Below the pieces are notes generated by a model. The model worked only from the letters and a program-made list of their open reading frames with translations. It was not told the DNA's origin and ran no database searches. From Chara braunii (lineage: Eukaryota > Streptophyta > Charophyceae > Charales > Characeae): 64,000 bases of DNA. Of the stretch, positions 22,008 to 33,563 are shown one piece after another. Each line of letters begins with the position of its first letter. Position 1 is the first letter of the stretch. The DNA lies in contig BFEA01000079.1 of the NCBI GenBank assembly GCA_003427395.1, forward strand, positions 171,939-235,938. The letters run 5' to 3'. The position numbers and the translations under genes are program-made.

Positions 22008-23372
22008 TCAGGTGGGCACCAGGTGCTCGAGGGGCTCCCAAGTAGTCTCCTCATCAAGATAGTCCTTCAAATCCACAAGGTACTCAATGCGTGGAAGGGT
22101 ATCGTCGGTAACTCGGCGAGATACGGTGTCGAAAACAACGAACTCATCGTGACCGTCCACCATGATAGGTGGAGGGCGCTCATAAGGACGTCCGGCGAAG
22201 CGCTCGGACGGTCTGCGATAAGGACACAACAAGGAGACGTGGTGAACATCGTGTACACGAGCCTGTCGAAGGTAATCAGGTAGCTTCATACAAAAGTTGA
22301 CCGGACTTAGTCTAGCGGCAATATCAAAACCGACGGTCTGAAGGATGCGGCATGGACCAAAGAAACGATGCCTGAACTTCCGAAGCATATCCGCTTCGAG
22401 TTGTAAGTGGCATGCGTCGACGAGCACATCGCCGCCGACTTTGAATGAATGATCCATTCGTGATCGGTTTGCTCGTACGGCCATGCGTGTTTGGGAGTCG
22501 GCTAGACTCTCGTGTACGCGCTTGCGGCGCTTCATAATCACCGCCATGTGGGCGATCCAGTCGTCAAGCGCAGGACAACGAGTGTCTGGGCGCAACCGCG
22601 ATGGTCGTAGGAAGTCCGCAGGTACGCGAGGGTGGTAGTCGAGGTCGCAATAGAATAACGACATCCCCGTGGCTGGTGAAACAGCGTGGTTGTACGCAAT
22701 CTTCGTATGCGCTAAGTGTAAGTCCCACTGCTGGTAATCCCTAACAAACTTTCGGAGGATATTACCGAGAGTTTTATTGGTGACCTCGGTCTGACCATCC
22801 GTCTGAGGGTTGTAAGACGATGAGAAGCGAAACTGGGATCTGTACACCTCGTGTAGGCGTCGCCAGAATGTGATGGTAAAGCACGGGTCACGGTCGGAGA
22901 TGATGCTCTGAGGTAAGTTGTGATCTCTCACGACTCGATCGAAGACGATGTCGGCGACCTCACGAGCACTAGTGCGATAGCGGCACGAGACAAAACGTGC
23001 CCGCTTCGTGAAGCGATCGACGACGACCAAGTTAACATCATAATCGCGCTTAGTGGGTGGGCGAATGGGACCAATGAAATCCATCGAGATGGACTGCCAG
23101 CGACCCTCGGGTATGGGTAAGGGCTGAAGTAACCCATACAGAAGGTGGTTCGCACTGTTCACCTTCTGGCAGGTAGGACACTCCTGTTTGTAGGCTTTGA
23201 CGAAGTCCTTAGACTTCAGCAAAACGTATAGGCGGCAAACACGAGCTAACGTCTTGTGGAAGCCCATATGACCGGCAACTGCCTGGTCATGGAACTCTGC
23301 TACAGCCTGGACACGGAGTTGTCTGGTGGAGAAAACGCAAATACTTGATTTTAGCTGACCAGATCTGCCATT
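22008..23372 (-). pseudogene. Chromovirus (Ty3/gypsy) integrase with chromodomain
   Basis: The frame contains the HHCC zinc region (GHMGFH, then ECPTCQ), the catalytic core with Asp63 (SMDFIGPI), Asp125 (ISDRDP) and Glu161 (DGQTEV) counted from the first Met at 23,267, so D35E spacing is kept. A GPF/Y-like module (RHRFFGPCRIL) follows. At the C-terminus, IEYLVDLKDYLDEETTWEPL is a clear chromodomain core. It is continuous in frame with the RNase H upstream, separated by a TGA at 23,370-23,372 where TGG (Trp) is expected. Integrase would insert the cDNA and the chromodomain would bind modified histone H3. It looks like a recently inactivated copy. Confidence 0.88.
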
Positions 23373-24176
23373 TCAGTACAAGAGACCGTTCTCACCGAGT
23401 GAGTATGCGGGAAAGGTCTTGCTACTCCACAATGTCGCATGGATGACGTGATAATCTGGGCAGTGGCGGTACTGAGTGCGATATGAGTCGATCACCGACT
23501 GATCAACAATGGCGATGGAAATGGTAGCAAGATGGTTGGGTTCCTGATTGTGATCAGGACGGTGGGACAAGGCATTGGCGACGTGGTTCGTTTCACCCTT
23601 GATGAGCTGAGTGGTGAAACTGAACTCTGATAAATCACGCCACCAACGTGTCTGTCGAGGGGAAAACTTGAGCTTCATGAGGAAAGTCTGGACAACTGAG
23701 TTGTCCGTGCACACCGTGAAGGGCGCCCCGTGAAGGTAGTGACGCCAATGCCGGGTAGCATAGACTACTGCGAGAACCTCACGTTCATCAACAGTGTAGT
23801 TTATCTCAGCAGGCAGTAGCTGACGGGACTAGAAAACGATCGGGCAATCCCCAACACGAGCCTCAACAGTCCCATCCTCTGTGATGGTCGGAGAGTAAGT
23901 AACGGGATGACTGTCAGTGGACGGAAATGGTGGGAGAGTAGGCGTTAGTCGAGAAGCAGTGTCAGCAGGAAGGGGGGGGAAAGGAGGAACATGAGGATAA
24001 GGTGAATCAGGAGGAGAGAGAAACACCTGAGATAGCATGGCTCCTACTGCAAAATCTGACGCATCAGTGGTGACGATGAAGGGGCGATCAAAATCGGGGA
24101 GACAAAGAATCGGCGCATAAGTCACCGTCTTCTTAAGGGCACAAAAAGCATCTCGCAGAGCGGTGTCCAAAACCAT
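23373..24176 (-). pseudogene. Chromovirus RNase H with an internal proline-rich insertion
   Basis: The domain begins with FIVTTDASDFAVGAMLSQ (first catalytic Asp) and ends with LIKGETNHVANALSHR. Between the first strand and the usual PIVFxSRQL stretch lies an extra segment of about 60 residues rich in Pro, Ser and Thr (roughly 23,840-24,020). An in-frame TAG at 23,826-23,828 sits where Trp or another residue precedes SRQL. The frame is the same as the integrase. The reverse transcriptase upstream is in another frame, so one frameshift lies near 24,122-24,176. Confidence 0.8.
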
Positions 24177-24690
24177 GGCGGGTTCTTCCAGAGGAGGGTG
24201 GAGGTATGGACGTAGAAATACCTAGCGTAACCCCGGATGAAATTACTATAGTAACTAGTGAGGCATAGAAAACTGCGAAGCTGCTTGACAGATGTGGGGA
24301 CGGGCAATTCTGCAATAGTAGTGATCTTGGTGTCGTCCATGTGCAGACCCTGGTCAGACACATGGTGTCCTAGGAAGTCCACTTTGCTCTGGGCAAAGCG
24401 ACACTTACTAAGCTTGACATAGAAGTCATGCTTGTGTAAGTGTTGTAGGACATCGCAGAGGTGTCTGAGATGGTCTTCTAAGGTACGAGTGTAGACCAAG
24501 ATGTCGTCCAGGTATACGAGAACGTATTCTTCAAGGATGTCCCTGAAGATGTCGTTCATCGTCGTCTGGAAGGTGGCGGGTGCATTGGTGAGGTTGAATG
24601 GCATCATCGTGAACTCGTTGTGGTCGAAGCGCGACTGAAAGGCGGTTTTCCGCTGGTCCTCTGTAGCTACGCGGAACTGGTGGTAACCAC
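24122..24690 (-). pseudogene. Chromovirus reverse transcriptase, N-terminally truncated at an LTR insertion
   Basis: The minus-strand frame starts in the middle of the domain at SGYHQFRV, normally preceded by IDLR. It continues with MPFNLTNAPATFQTTMN and the catalytic LVYLDDILVYT (YLDD box), then DFLGHHVSDQGLHMDDTK and the connection region. Everything N-terminal of SGYHQ is replaced by the LTR starting at 24,691. The missing part, plus gag and protease of the same kind of element, is on the minus strand beyond 61,792, also cut at an LTR start. The two halves may once have been one element. Confidence 0.85.
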
Positions 24691-24701
24691 TGTCGGCCCG
24701 A

Positions 24702-24719
24702 ATACCCTTACAAGGGTAT
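24702..24719. repeat. Terminal palindrome of the LTR-like unit
   Basis: ATACCCTTACAAGGGTAT: two 8-bp arms around AC, located 11 bp inside the TGTCGG end. Confidence 0.9.
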
Positions 24720-25450
24720 TTGGGCGCAATCTTGCATCTCACAGGAGATGCGTTTTCAGCAATATCCGAGAGAGTGTCCCATTTTTGGGTAACCGCGATC
24801 AATTCTCAGGGATTGGGAGTGACATACATTTTAAGTTGATTAGAGAGTGCGTGAGCGTGCACTTTGTGGGCACGCGTTAGCTCGACCAAACAGTTGACCA
24901 ATGTAAATTATGAGACGTTGGTAAAACAAGTAAGTGCTAGGTTAGAAATCTAGGATAAAGTCGCAATCTCGCACGCACGGACGAGATTACGGGCAGCACG
25001 AAGTTGACGAGGAGAGAATGCGACTAGAGGAGGAGTTTTGTTTGACTCACTGAAAGACGGCATTCTGGGGTCGCATTATGTGGGGTGCGCAAGTACTAAG
25101 TTGACCGTGCGCTATCAGCAGTAGAAGCCGTGATAAATTTTAGCTGGGATGGCACGGACTGGGTGCGATGTGAGTAAAAGTCGGGGTCTTTCTGGCACAA
25201 AGGTAGTAAAACGGGCAATCCCTCGATGAGTATGACAGGATAGGAGAGCCCCGACCGTAGCCATAGCATGGTGAGGCCGCACGCGCGACAAACCAAGCAA
25301 GGCCGTGCCTTCTAAAGTGACAAACATGCGCTTGCGGGCCCATGGACGCGGGCTGTAAGTTAAAAAACGGCCTGGTGCACCGTCTCCAGGCCCAGGCTAG
25401 CCGACCGTGCCATTCACATACAGGGCAGCGCACAACCAGTTCAGGCTTCG

Positions 25451-25512
25451 GCTTAGCCCTATTGGTTACTGCACTAGACTTTCAACATGCGGATCCCGGG
25501 ATCAAGACCAGC
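25451..25512 (+). pseudogene. tRNA-like segment in the LTR 5' module (copy 5a)
   Basis: The A-box-like GCTTAGCCCTATTGGTTACT is followed at tRNA spacing by the B-box-like GGGATCAAGACC (25,498-25,509). An anticodon-arm-like CTAGACTTTCAACATGCGG sits between them. The copies at 48,581, 37,470 and 61,360 are equivalent. Confidence 0.55.
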
Positions 25513-25757
25513 AGCCAGTAGCGGAGGAGCGAAGGAGCGTACTTGGCGAAAGCCTAAGGGGTTGAGGGTCCCGCGGGACTATCCCCCTAGGTTTTGCTAG
25601 AGAGTCCGCTTACGGGACCGATGGGCAAGACCAAGGGTAGGGTCCGAAGTGTTCTCCCTTCCCCCCTCGTCCCTTTCCTGTTTGTTATATTACTACTATT
25701 TCTTTCTATTTACTTTTATCTTTTTGGTCCCGTTTTTTAGGCACGGCCCGGTGCCCG

Positions 25758-27468
25758 TGTCGGGCGCATCGGTCCGGCACCGCACATGGCAGCGCGAGAC
25801 CCTCTCGGCCGCGTCACGCAGGAGTTGGACCAACCTCGTCGCGAACACACAAATGGAGCTTCCTTAGGCCGCTCAGGCCGAGTGCGCCAGCCATACCTCT
25901 CGCGAGCCCCTACGACAGGATAGGGCCTACACGAGGCACAACTTACCTCCACCTTACGGGAGTTGTCACCTCCCTTCGGTGGGCGTATCCCCGCCTAGCT
26001 ACCAGTCCACAGTACGAAAGTTACTCGGTTGCAATCGCAGAGGTGGACCAGCCGAGGGCGTTTCTCGTTCGCTGTAGCATAGGGGGTACGCGCGGTAATA
26101 CGCCTGTCGGACCCGCACGCGAACCGACATCTTGGGGGGCTGAAGTCCCTGGCGCGGCTCGTCGTCAGTCGACTAGGACGCCTCCCACAAACCACGCGCA
26201 CACCACTTTACGAACATGAAAATAAAACACACACACACACACACGCACATACAACACGACACAACACACAATGCGACAACGCTCCTAGTCCCTCGGTAGC
26301 CAACCCATAACTTTCCAATGCAGAAATCGGACAGGCTTCGCGTGCGAGACTTAGTATAAGACCGCGCGGACGCAGGGCTAACTCATATCGACTCGCAATG
26401 CAAACGTACGCAAGCAGTCGCAATGATGGCGTACCATGTCGTGCCCGTAATCATGCGGCCCTCGTTAATTTTGAGGGTCGCATTCGACACTCAAGTGTCG
26501 GCTGACACACGCCTTGAGGGTTAATCTCTCGACGCTGGACAATCGCCATGTGCGGTTGGAGACCACACCCTCTTCTGCACCCTGTGCAGAGGGGTTGAGT
26601 AGACAACTTTAAGCTGTCGTGGGGGTTTGACTTTGACGGCCGCCACGGACTATAACGTTCAACTATGAAAACGCAAAAAGGAGACTCACTCCAACCCCTA
26701 TTAGCCGATGGCCTTTTAAAATGGAAAGGGGGTGGATAAGCCCAAACGACGCGTGCGCGGAGGAGGTCCGGTACCCTACCCATAGGCTACCCGGCGTCCG
26801 GGATAATGAGGCCCGTACACGGACTCCCATGGGATGACCGGGGCTAGTCCTCCTCCCACGTGCCGCTTTATGCTACCAAGACCCCAAGCCTACTGGCCGT
26901 GTCGCGCTCGTGATCTCGCCGCCTGACCCATAACTCTTTTAGTGCGGGATGCGACGAGTGCCGCGCGCGAACTTTGTATAAGATCGCGAGGGTGCTCGAC
27001 TTACACATACTAACTCGCTATGCAGCTCTACGCGAGTAACCGCGATGACGGCGCATTATGTAGTGCCCACACCCAAACCGCCTATTCTGGGCCAAGGGGT
27101 CACCTTTCGACGTTTAGGCGTAGGCTGAAGCGCGAGCCAATGGGGGTAACCCTATAGCGCGCGCAAAACCGGCCTGAGGGTCTTTCCATCTTCTACATCC
27201 TGAGGTGTCCCAATGGGTGCGGGGCAAGACGGCCCCTAGGGCAGGAGGGAGTTTGGAGCGGTGGTGAGTTGTCTAACGCATCACTAGCAACACGCTGACC
27301 CTTCCGCCCGGAACTTTATCGTTCCACCAAGATGAATCACAATAAGGAAAAGAAACAAGAATTCGCGAGGGATAACCCCTCCCTTCTATTCACCCCAACC
27401 TTCGACTGACCCTTAGTACGCGGGCAGTTCAGGCCACGGTAGCTCCTCATGTAGGTACACATGCACTG

Positions 27469-27537
<69 letters not shown>

Positions 27538-27777
27538 TAAGGGGAATAATTATGTGACGATCACTTCTCACAGTCATAGTGGGTCCCCTCCTAGCCATAC
27601 ATATATATGCGACCGCAGGGCAGCCCAACCAAAACCCCAAGTCTTTGAACATACCTGCAATCACATCAAAAGTCAGACAAGAGTCCACACACTACGCGGA
27701 GTCAACTCCAACCAGTTCCTATACTCATACCCCTCGCTTTAACCATGCAAACCCCAACCTCCAGCCAACCAACCTCA
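25758..27777 (-). mobile_element. LTR-like unit, 3' portion following the gag frame (copy 5b)
   Basis: This 2.0-kb minus-strand block is closely similar to 30,520-32,525, including the AC/AT microsatellite and the 3' terminus CGATGCGCCCGACA. It lies 3' of the gag frame, where a 3' LTR is expected. Its 5' limit at 27,777 is abrupt and falls inside the unit as seen in copies 1, 2 and 3, and gag runs straight into it. Either the 3' LTR lost its first 5.4 kb together with pol, or the real LTR is only this 2-kb TG...CA block. No matching 5-bp target duplication is seen (GCCCG on one side, ATTAA on the other). Confidence 0.65.
27469..27534. repeat. (CA)n(TA)n microsatellite within the LTR
   Basis: CACACACA passes into a long ATATAT run. 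The equivalent tract at 32,238-32,281 in the other LTR copy is shorter. Confidence 0.95.
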
Positions 27778-30127
27778 GCCTTGGTGCCGACGCAAGGATG
27801 TCCTTCAGGTTCATCAGGTCATTGTGGCCTTCCAGGAGCTTGTCCACCATCCGCTCCACATCAAAACCTTCCTCCATCCGGACCGCGTACTTCTTCCTCT
27901 TAGGTACGTTGTCGGGTAGGCTCGGCTCGGCCTCCTCCCGGGCTCCTCTCTTTTTGGCCCTCAGCTCCGCCCGCTGATCCTCCTCTTGTCGGAGCCTCTC
28001 ATCCTCTTCATCGTCATCCTCTTCCTCTTCCTCCGGGACCTCCACCACCTCTTTCCTACGTTCTGGCTCAGGCCCCTTTCGAGGGGGTGCCTGGCTGGGC
28101 TCTTGGCTAGGCCCGGCCTTGTTTTGGCTCCTAGTCCGAGCCGCCTGCGGTACCCTCCCATGCGACGTGCGGGGTCTGTAGGCCATACCTGACCTAGGGC
28201 CCGTCCCTACAATCGCTACTCTTGGGCACCCTTGTTGTTCTGGCGAAGGCTTTGGCCCGGAGTCATAAAGGAAGACCTCAGGCAGGTTGGCCTCCCACTC
28301 TAGGGCTTCTTCACACAGGGCTTGCAGTTTCCGCTGGTATCTTCCCACTTTCTCCAGCAGATCTTCCATCCTCCCCAGGAGGAGTATGGTCGGCTCTCCT
28401 TCGCCTTCCTGCCCCTCATCATCGGATTCGACGACTATTGGCTCCTCCCTTATAGTCCCTGCCTTTAGCCGCTGATTGACCTCCTCGTTATCCCCCACAA
28501 TCTCCTCGACCCTTACGGTCGGCTCTTCCTTTTCTTGCCACATCCTAAACATCGTCGGGGGTGCTGTGGGCCCCGCTGCTGCTCGCCGGAGAGCTTCTTG
28601 CCTGATTCCTCTCGGGGTCCTGGAGTCAATATGCTCACCCCACTTATCATATATGTCCCCGTCCATACAAGAGGAGATTAACCCTGACAATTCATCCTCC
28701 CGCCGCCGCTCGCAGAACCGCACTGTGTGGCCTACATCGCCACAATGCCAGCAGGTGGCATTTCGCCAATCAAAGCGGGGCCTCCCATACCCTTGGCCCT
28801 CTCCCTGGCCGCCTCGGCCACCTTGGTCCTGGCCCCTTTGACCATTCCAACCACCTCCGCGACCCCCACCATTTCCTCCTCGGCCCCGGCCACCACCTCC
28901 TCGACCCCCTTGACTTCGGCCTCCATTGCCTTGTCCGCCCTGTCCTTGGTTTCCTCCCCCGGTCACGCTAGCCTGCGAGGCCTGCTAGGAGGGAGGTGGT
29001 TGGGCCACAAACTGACCCTGAGCCGCAGGGTAGCTCGGGGGCCCCATACTTGCCGCTGGGCTTGCATAAGGGATCATTTGCCCGGGCTGAGTTTGACTAC
29101 CCCCGCACGAGGTGTAGTGATTGCAACTGGGCCAGGATGCAGGCTGACAATGCGGCACCCAGTGCCCACAAGCCGGCGGCGGCCCCATACATGACGGCCC
29201 GGCCGTCGCCGACGTTGTCGTGGCAGCAGGTGGTGGCGCAGCAATCGCTTGCGGGACCTGCCCTTTTCCGGATCCCTGGCCCCCCACTTGTAAATTCCGC
29301 TGCTTCCTCTGGGCCTTGGTTAGGATCTGGGAGCCCGTCTCTTCTCCGTCATAGTCCTCGCATCTAGCCTCCTCTTCCACTGCCCCCGACGCCCGGCCTT
29401 GGGCCATGGTCATTCCCCTCTTTTGCACTTCTGCCTCATTATCATACCCCAGTGCTGCCAATACGTCCGTGACGATCCTCTTCACCCCTGGGGTCCCGGA
29501 CGCGGTGGCGTCCCTTTCCTTTCTCTTGCGCCTTTGCAGCCGCACCTAGTGTTGTTCCACCTGGTCCAGGCTCCCCTCTTCCACCCCTTTGTCGATAGTG
29601 GCCCAGTTGAGTTTCTCACTTCCCTCTCCGTGACCCGTCAGCTCCGAGGCCTCCGAGCTAGTAAGCAGACCCAAGAATATGGCACATTGCGTTTCTTCGG
29701 AGATCCCGTGCACCTTCCGCGCCTTCCTTTTAAACTCGTGCACAAACGCCCCAACCGTGGAGAAGTCATCCTTATTCATGGCTTCCAAATCCGCCATGGT
29801 CAGCAACCCATCTCCCAACCTGTACTTTCTCTGCATCATGTCCCTGAACCTCGCCGAACTACCATTGGCGGCATCCACGACCTTGCCCACTTCCTGATAA
29901 TGGCTATGAAGGACATATCTTAGGACTCGCTGGAGCTTGACCTCGTCCGACAGCCCCACCAGTGCTTGCTCCGTCAGGTCCAGCCAGTCAGACACCCGTT
30001 CTCCCTTGAAGTGGAAGGTATCGACCTTCGGGACATTGCTCGGCGCTCTCTCGCGCTTATCCAGGGCATCGATGAGGTCGTTGAGCGTTACAAGTTTTCT
30101 CCCACCGTCCGCCATCTCCTCAGGCAT
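27725..30127 (-). CDS. gag: Retrotransposon gag polyprotein frame with two in-frame UAG codons
   Basis: One uninterrupted reading frame of 801 codons runs from an ATG at 30,127, except for TAG at 29,546-29,548 and TAG at 28,985-28,987. Segment 1 (193 residues) is the capsid-like region (FHFKGERVSDWLDLTEQAL, then a FVHEFKRKARKV stretch). Segment 2 (about 186 residues) is basic, then Pro/Ala rich. Segment 3 has a Gly-Arg rich run, a CCHC zinc knuckle CWHCGDVGHTVRFC about 70 residues in, then an acidic coiled tail. There is no protease or pol. The frame ends 53 bp inside the LTR, where the internal region was fused to it. A primer-binding site and LTR lie upstream. This is a gag-only, probably non-autonomous element; whether the UAGs are read through is unknown. 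Confidence 0.8.
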
Positions 30128-30500
30128 TTTGATTAACTACCTTCAGCTTCAATCCCCCTGTTATAAGAAGCGATAGGACGAAGGGTTCCACTCAGTAGTC
30201 CATTCCTTCACGATCCTATCAGACCGACCACCTAAGCACCCAACGCTCTGGACCTGGCAGGCATCTCTCCCTCTACTTCCTACCTCCCTTGGATCCACCT
30301 AAGTAAGACTCATTCTTATCACAAAATTCACTCTCATACTTGCCTCGTTCCTGCCATCAGCCAAACCACCAATCAGATTAACATTCACACCCACACAACC
30401 ATATAGACTACTATACAATCCATCTCATAGTTCTCCCCTTATCCGCTCACGTGCCTACCCGGATGTCGTTCCACCAGGGACAACGGTAGGCTTCCGTTAT

Positions 30501-30517
30501 CCCCGGCAACGGTGCCA
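30501..30517 (-). other. Primer-binding site for tRNA-Asp
   Basis: Read on the minus strand, TGGCACCGTTGCCGGGG follows two bases after the LTR terminus CCGACA. It differs by one base from the complement of the 3' end of plant tRNA-Asp(GUC), the usual primer for many plant Ty3/gypsy elements. It fixes the 3' border of the LTR at 30,520 and the direction of the gag element. Confidence 0.88.
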
Positions 30518-31039
30518 CCTGTCGGGCGCATCGGTCCGGCACCGCACATGGCAGCACGGGACCCTCTCGGCCGCGTCACGGAGGAGTTGAACCAACCTCA
30601 TCGCGAACACACAAACGGAGGTTCCTGAGGCCTCTCCGGCTAAGTGTGCCAGCCATACCTCTCGCGAGCCCCTACGACAGGATAGGGCCTACGCGAGGCA
30701 CAACTTACCTCCACCTTACGGGAGCTGTCACCTCCCTTCGGTGGGCGTATCCCCGCCGAGCTACCAGTCCACAGTACGAAAGCTACTCGGTTGCAATCGC
30801 AGAGGTGGACCAGCCGATGGCGTTTCTCGTTCGTTGTAGCATAGAGGGTACGCGCGGTAATACGCTTGTTGGACCCGCACACGAACCGACATCTTGGGGG
30901 GCTGAAGTCCCAGGCGCGGCTCGTCGTCGGTCGACTAGGACGCCTCCCATACACCACACGCACACCACTTTACGAACACGAAAATAAAACACACACACAC
31001 ACACATACAACATGACACAACACACAACGCGACAACGCT

Positions 31040-31880
31040 CCTGGTCCCTCGGTAACCAACCCATAACTTTCCAATGCGGAAATCGGATAGGCTTCGCGGG
31101 CGAGACTTAGTATAAGACCGCGCGGACGCAGGGCTAACTCATATCGACTCGCAATGCAAACGTACACAAGCAGTCGCAATGATGGCGTACCATGTCGTGC
31201 CCGTAATCGTGCGGCCCTCGTTAATTTTGAGGGTCGCATTCGACACTCAAATGTCGGCTGACACACACCTTGAGGGTTAATCTCTCGACGCTGGACAACC
31301 GCCGTGCGCGGTTGGAGACCACACCCTCTTCTGCACCTTGTGCGGAGGGGTTGTAGACAGTTTTAAGCTATCGTGGCGGTGGAACATTAAGGGGTTCGAT
31401 TTTGACGGCTGCCACAGACTATAACGTCCAACTATGAAAACGCAAAAAAGAGACTCACTCCAACCCCCATTAGCCGATGGCCTTCTAAAATGGAAAAGGG
31501 TGGATAAGCCCAAACGACGCGCGCGCGGAGGAGGTCCGGTACCCTACCCATAGGCTACCCGGCGTCCAGGATAATGAGGCCCGTACACGGACTCCCATGG
31601 GCTGACCGGGGCTAGTCTTCCGCCCACGTGCCGCTTTATGCTACCAAGACCCCAAGCCTACTGGCCGTGTCGTGCTCGTGATCTCGCCACCTTACCCATA
31701 ACTCTTTTAGTGCGGGATGCGACGAGTGCCGCGCGCGAACTTTGTATAAGATCGCGAGGGTGCTGGACTTACACATACTAACTCTCTATGCAGCTCTACG
31801 CGAGTAACCACGATGACGGCGCATTATGTAGTGCCCACACCCAAACGGCCTACTCTGGGCCAATGGGTCACCTTTCGACG
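31040..31880 (-). promoter_or_regulatory. Duplicated promoter-like block in the LTR 3' region
   Basis: Two related segments about 600 bp apart (near 31,100-31,200 and 31,680-31,830) each contain, on the minus strand, TTATACTAAG/TTATACAAAG, then CTCGC or TTCGCGCG and an AGTTATGGG block. In copy 3 the equivalents are near 55,885 and 56,575. A TATA-like role is a guess; the duplication is visible. Confidence 0.4.
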
Positions 31881-32236
31881 TTCAGGCGTAGGCTGAAGCG
31901 CGAGCCAATGGGGGTAACTCTATAGAGTGCGCAAAACCGGCCTGAGGGTCTTTCCGTCTTCTGCATACTGAGGTGTCCCAACGGGTGCGGGGCAAGACGG
32001 CTCCTAGGGCAGGAGGGAGTTTGGAGGGGTGGTGAGTTGTCTGGCGCATCACCACCAACACGCTGACCCTTCCGCCCGGAACTTTATCGTTCCACCAAGA
32101 TGAATCGCAACAAGGAAAAGAAACAAGAATTGGCAAGGGATACCCCATCCCTTCTATTCACCCCAACCTTCGACGGACCCTTTGTACGCGGGCACTTCAG
32201 GCCACGCTAGCTCCTCACGTAGGTACACATGCACCT

Positions 32237-32287
<51 letters not shown>

Positions 32288-32984
32288 AGGGGAATAATTA
32301 TGTGACGATCACTTCTCACAGTCATAGTGGGTCCCCTCCTAGCCATACATATATATGCGACCGCAGGGCAGCCCAACCAAAACCCCAAGTCTTTGAACAT
32401 ACCTGCAATCACATCAAAAGTCAAACAAGAGTCCACGCACTACGCGGAGTCAACTCCAACCAGTTCCTATACTTATACCCCTCGCTTTAGTCATGCAAAC
32501 CCCAACCTCCAGCCAACCAACCTCAATTAAATACTCAGTACCTTTGTTAAATGACCATTCAATAAAGTCCGGGTGAAACCCTTAACAAACAAAAAGATCA
32601 CCAGGGCTAAACCCTTTTAGGTTGAGTATGGGGAGCGAGTGGGAATTGAGTCGTGAGCCGACGAATCGGCAACCGACCTGTTATCAGTGATAACAGATGA
32701 TGATCCTTCAGGATCAAGCTGAACTAGCCCAAGTTCTGAATCGAATGTCCAAGAAAGTCTTGTACCATAAGACAGGTCAATGCCCAAGCTAAATCATCAG
32801 CATATGGGGGATGGCCCTCCATAGCACATTGTCACCCAAGTTACCTACCAACTAAATCAAAGTCTACCCCTAAGCTAGTGCCCAAGCAAGGGTAGACTAA
32901 CGACAGGATCTCCCCTATTCAGGGCGGATCGCCAGAATCGTCATCTGTCAGAAAATAACCTAACTCCTCTAAATCAAGAAAATT

Positions 32985-33260
32985 TCGGCAGCGCTTCCCG
33001 TAGGAAAAATGTCTTTTTAGAATTTATATCAGCCCGAATATGAGAGCAGAAATAGTCTTTGACTTTCCAAAGTCCAATTTTGTCTAACTCCCTGAATTAA
33101 CAAAAATTTGGGCAGCACTCCTTTTAGAAAAGAAGACTTTCCAGATTTTTACTAAGCCATACATGAAGTTTAGATAGGTTGAACCTTGAAAAGTCAAGAA
33201 TTGACTAACTCCCCGGATTTGTAGAAATTTCGGCAGCGCTTCCCGTAGAGAAAGTGGCTT
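32985..33260 (-). repeat. Tandem repeat of about 118 bp (three units) in LTR copy 2
   Basis: Read in the sense direction, the AGCGCTGCCGAAATTT motif recurs near 33,240, 33,120 and 33,000. The middle unit is the GCTGCCCAAATTT subtype, which shows the same alternation as in copy 1. Confidence 0.75.
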
Positions 33261-33563
33261 ACCAAAATTTATACAAAGCCAAGTATAACAAAAGATCCCA
33301 AAAAATGCGAGAATCGATCTAAGTAAAAACTTAGCTAAAAAAATGCAGGAATTGACCTAACTCCTATCGCTCTAGCACGAGGTGAGCCTCTAAAGCAACT
33401 ACCTGTCAACCTGACACTCAAACCAAGTAGTAGCCTCACTCAGCCTCATGCAGGCCAACCCACAAAGGTAAGTACTCTCGCCACCCCAAATCAGTCTTTG
33501 CAAACAATAGTTCGTAACTTCTCAATGCTTTATCCCCTTGTACCCAGCTTACATAGGACATAA

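Larger units (their letters stand above)
24691..25757 (+). mobile_element. LTR-like unit, 5' portion (copy 5a)
   Basis: The block starts TGTCGGCCCGAATACCC, the same terminus as 48,126 on the plus strand, with the same 18-bp palindrome just inside. It then carries the tRNA-like segment and a T-rich stretch (TATTTCTTTCTATTTAC) corresponding to 48,780-48,840. It stops at 25,757, where a minus-strand LTR 3' end begins, so about 5 kb of the unit is missing. The last bases before the join (GGCCCGGTGCC) resemble a decayed primer-binding site read on the minus strand. Confidence 0.65.

Noticed and set aside
28476-29923. Plus-strand frames of 121-174 codons
   Set aside because: Shadows of the minus-strand gag frame with its CCHC knuckle.
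25758-32525. Clean LTR element with target-site duplication
   Set aside because: Flanking bases (GCCCG and ATTAA) do not match and the 27,777 junction cuts into gag, so an intact insertion cannot be claimed.
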